From assembly GCA_016866815.1 (NCBI GenBank), contig VGKZ01000061.1, forward strand, positions 1 through 6,337: a stretch of DNA of 6,337 nt, in the 5' to 3' direction. The notes beneath the pieces were generated by a model that saw nothing but the letters and a program-made list of their open reading frames with translations, did not search any database and was not told where the DNA came from. Made by a program: the position numbers and the translations under genes. Of this stretch, positions 5,292-6,337 are shown piece after piece. This stretch comes from Candidatus Peregrinibacteria bacterium (GTDB lineage Bacteria > Patescibacteriota > Gracilibacteria > Peribacterales > Peribacteraceae). Within the stretch, counting starts at the first letter, position 1. Each line of letters begins with the position of its first letter.

Positions 5292-6212
5292 ATGCACCAC
5301 GTTGATTTCATGCGCCGTTGCCTCCTCCTTGCAGGGCGTGGCAGGGGATTGGTCGGCAATGGGGCATTGGTCGGCGCTGTGCTTGTTTCGAAGGAAAAGA
5401 TCATTGCAGAGGGGTGGCATTCCGCGTTTGGCTCTGAGCATGCTGAGGTAAATCTGATCAAAAAATTAGATCGAAAAATTCCTCATGAATCAGGGCTATA
5501 TGTAAATTTAGAGCCGTGCAATCACCATGGGAAAACGCCGCCGTGCACCGATGCGATCATCCAGAGCGGCATCCGACGCGTCGTGATTGGCATGTGGGAT
5601 CCGGATCCGCGTGTGCAGGGCAGGGGAGCGGCGGCACTGCGGGCTGCCGGCATTGAGGTCATCGGCCCCGTGCTTCCGGAGGAGTGCAGGCGCTTCAACA
5701 GGGGATTCGTCTCCGCCCGGGAATCCTCCCGTCCGTATATCACTCTGAAAAATGCGCGAACGCTTGATGGCGCTTTCGCCAATCCTGACGGTTCCAAGCG
5801 GAAGATCACCTCTGTATCCCAGGATCGTTGGTCACACCAATTCCTCCGTGCCCGTCACGATGCCATACTCGTCGGTGCGGGGACTGTCCTCTCCGATAAT
5901 CCATCCCTCCTTGTCCGCTTGCCGCACTACGAAGCGCCTCAGCCCTACCGTATTCTTCTCGATCCGGCAGCATCGATCCCCGGAAGTGCAGCAGTGCTCG
6001 TCGACGAAAACGCAGAGCGTACCATTCACATCACCGATCTTCCTCAGGAGAACGGCAGGTTCGTCTGGAAGGAACTCTGGTCTCTCCTCATGACGCCGAG
6101 GGAGGGGTTTCACGGTGTCACGTCGATACTGGTCGAGGGCGGCCCTAGAGTATGGAAGAGCTTCCGTGAAGAAGGCTGCGTTGACGAAGAAGTGACGCTC
6201 ATGGGCATGTGA
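5292..6212 (+). CDS. ribD: Riboflavin biosynthesis protein RibD, C-terminally short and possibly impaired
   Basis: RibD has an N-terminal deaminase and a C-terminal reductase that act successively on the pyrimidine intermediate of riboflavin synthesis. The deaminase zinc/catalytic set is present: H50-A51-E52 and C76/C85 in LEPCNHHGKTPPC. DPDPRVQGRG (103-112) is also typical. The reductase domain begins at about 147 (RPYITLKNARTLDG) and keeps AILVGAGTVLSDNPSLLVR (191-209) and SILVEGG (278-284). Oddities: the usual PNPxVG motif is NGALVG (23-28); the usual lysine after LDG is alanine (A161); the tryptophan expected in the xWIT motif is lysine; and the protein stops at 306, roughly where family members continue with an APKLLGG-like segment and about 50 more residues. 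No remaining forward frame up to 6337 restores that tail. It starts 37 nt after fusA with no promoter or FMN riboswitch in the gap, so it is probably cotranscribed. It could be a natural short form, a decaying gene, or a gene cut by an insertion. Confidence 0.88.
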   Translation: MHHVDFMRRCLLLAGRGRGLVGNGALVGAVLVSKEKIIAEGWHSAFGSEHAEVNLIKKLDRKIPHESGLYVNLEPCNHHGKTPPCTDAIIQSGIRRVVIGMWDPDPRVQGRGAAALRAAGIEVIGPVLPEECRRFNRGFVSARESSRPYITLKNARTLDGAFANPDGSKRKITSVSQDRWSHQFLRARHDAILVGAGTVLSDNPSLLVRLPHYEAPQPYRILLDPAASIPGSAAVLVDENAERTIHITDLPQENGRFVWKELWSLLMTPREGFHGVTSILVEGGPRVWKSFREEGCVDEEVTLMGM

Positions 6213-6247
6213 CAGTGTCCAACCCCATGCACCTGACCCCTGTCACA
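6208..6247. repeat. Inverted repeat holding the stop codons of two convergent genes
   Basis: TGTGACAG (6208-6215) and CTGTCACA (6240-6247) are perfect 8-bp inverted arms around 24 bases. Each arm contains TGA: that at 6210-6212 ends ribD, and its mirror at 6243-6245 ends the minus-strand frame. A second inverted pair, CATGGG (6200-6205) and CCCATG (6224-6229), interlocks with it and could form an alternative fold. There is no T-tract, so it is not a standard terminator. Its spacer contains CACCTGACCCC, reminiscent of extragenic palindromic elements, but I cannot confirm that it is repeated elsewhere. Confidence 0.65.
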
Positions 6248-6337
6248 GTTTCGCCATAATCCGCTGACCCTTCTTGTACGCCCATTCGGTCATCCTGTGT
6301 CTGAGAGGCAGCGTGCCTGTCCTTTTGAAGTTGCGGA
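6243..6337 (-). CDS. C-terminal fragment of a convergent gene, unknown function
   Basis: Read on the minus strand, one frame is open from the window edge for 30 codons and ends in TGA at 6245-6243. The visible residues begin RNFKRTGTLPLRHRM and end TEWAYKKGQRIMAKL. The fragment is strongly basic with a likely terminal helix, as in nucleic-acid-binding or ribosome-associated proteins, but it is too short to name. The other two minus-strand frames are less convincing: one meets a stop after 15 codons, and the other stays open through the repeat without protein-like composition. Termination exactly in the inverted repeat, mirroring ribD, supports a real gene end. The 5' part lies beyond 6337. 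Confidence 0.45.
   Translation of the reverse strand, partial: RNFKRTGTLPLRHRMTEWAYKKGQRIMAKL

Noticed and set aside
6210..6337. Reading TGA as glycine so that ribD continues to the window edge
   Set aside because: The extension would read GQCPTPCTG and onward, with no similarity to a RibD C terminus. TGA also ends the 88-residue gene sensibly, so the standard code fits.

Overview
The window is a bacterial informational-gene cluster of the rpoC/str-operon type, read entirely on the + strand apart from one fragment at the right edge. In order it holds the 3' part of rpoC, rpsL (S12), rpsG (S7), two small genes I do not recognise, fusA (EF-G), and a C-terminally short ribD. A partial gene on the - strand converges on ribD. 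The order rpoC-rpsL-rpsG-fusA is the usual bacterial one. The two small genes between rpsG and fusA, and ribD where tuf is often found, are departures.

Organism (inference): coding DNA is moderately GC-rich, with short AT-rich intergenic promoters. S12 carries an insertion and S7 has a short N terminus. None of the starts has a convincing Shine-Dalgarno sequence. TGA and TAG both act as stops, which argues against the TGA=Gly code of Gracilibacteria/Absconditabacteria. The picture fits a standard-code Patescibacteria/CPR lineage, possibly Peregrinibacteria/Peribacteria, but this is an impression and not a database result.

Layout. 2-1159: rpoC C-terminal part, closed by a strong intrinsic terminator (1189-1222). 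1223-1356: promoter (TTTACG-17-TAGAAT) and leader of rpsL. 1357-2322: rpsL and rpsG, separated by 87 nt that carry a 9-nt tandem repeat with nine CCTAA/CCTAC cores. 2323-2430: probable terminator overlapping a promoter. 2431-3030: two small unknown genes, the second with a promoter placed so that its mRNA would be leaderless. 3031-3151: possible terminator overlapping the fusA promoter. 3152-5254: fusA. 5292-6212: ribD, 37 nt after fusA with no terminator or promoter between. 6208-6247: an inverted repeat supplying the stop codons of ribD and of the convergent gene. 6243-6337: that gene's 30-residue C-terminal end.

Function. RpoC makes mRNA; S12 (decoding centre), S7 (30S head, E site/mRNA exit) and EF-G (translocation) serve translation. 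RibD belongs to riboflavin synthesis, but this copy lacks about 50 C-terminal residues and some usual motif residues, so its activity is doubtful. The points most worth following up are the absence of Shine-Dalgarno sites combined with a recurring CCTAC-like motif 7-10 nt before starts, the repeat array of the same core before rpsG, the leaderless small gene, and the two unknown genes inside the str cluster.
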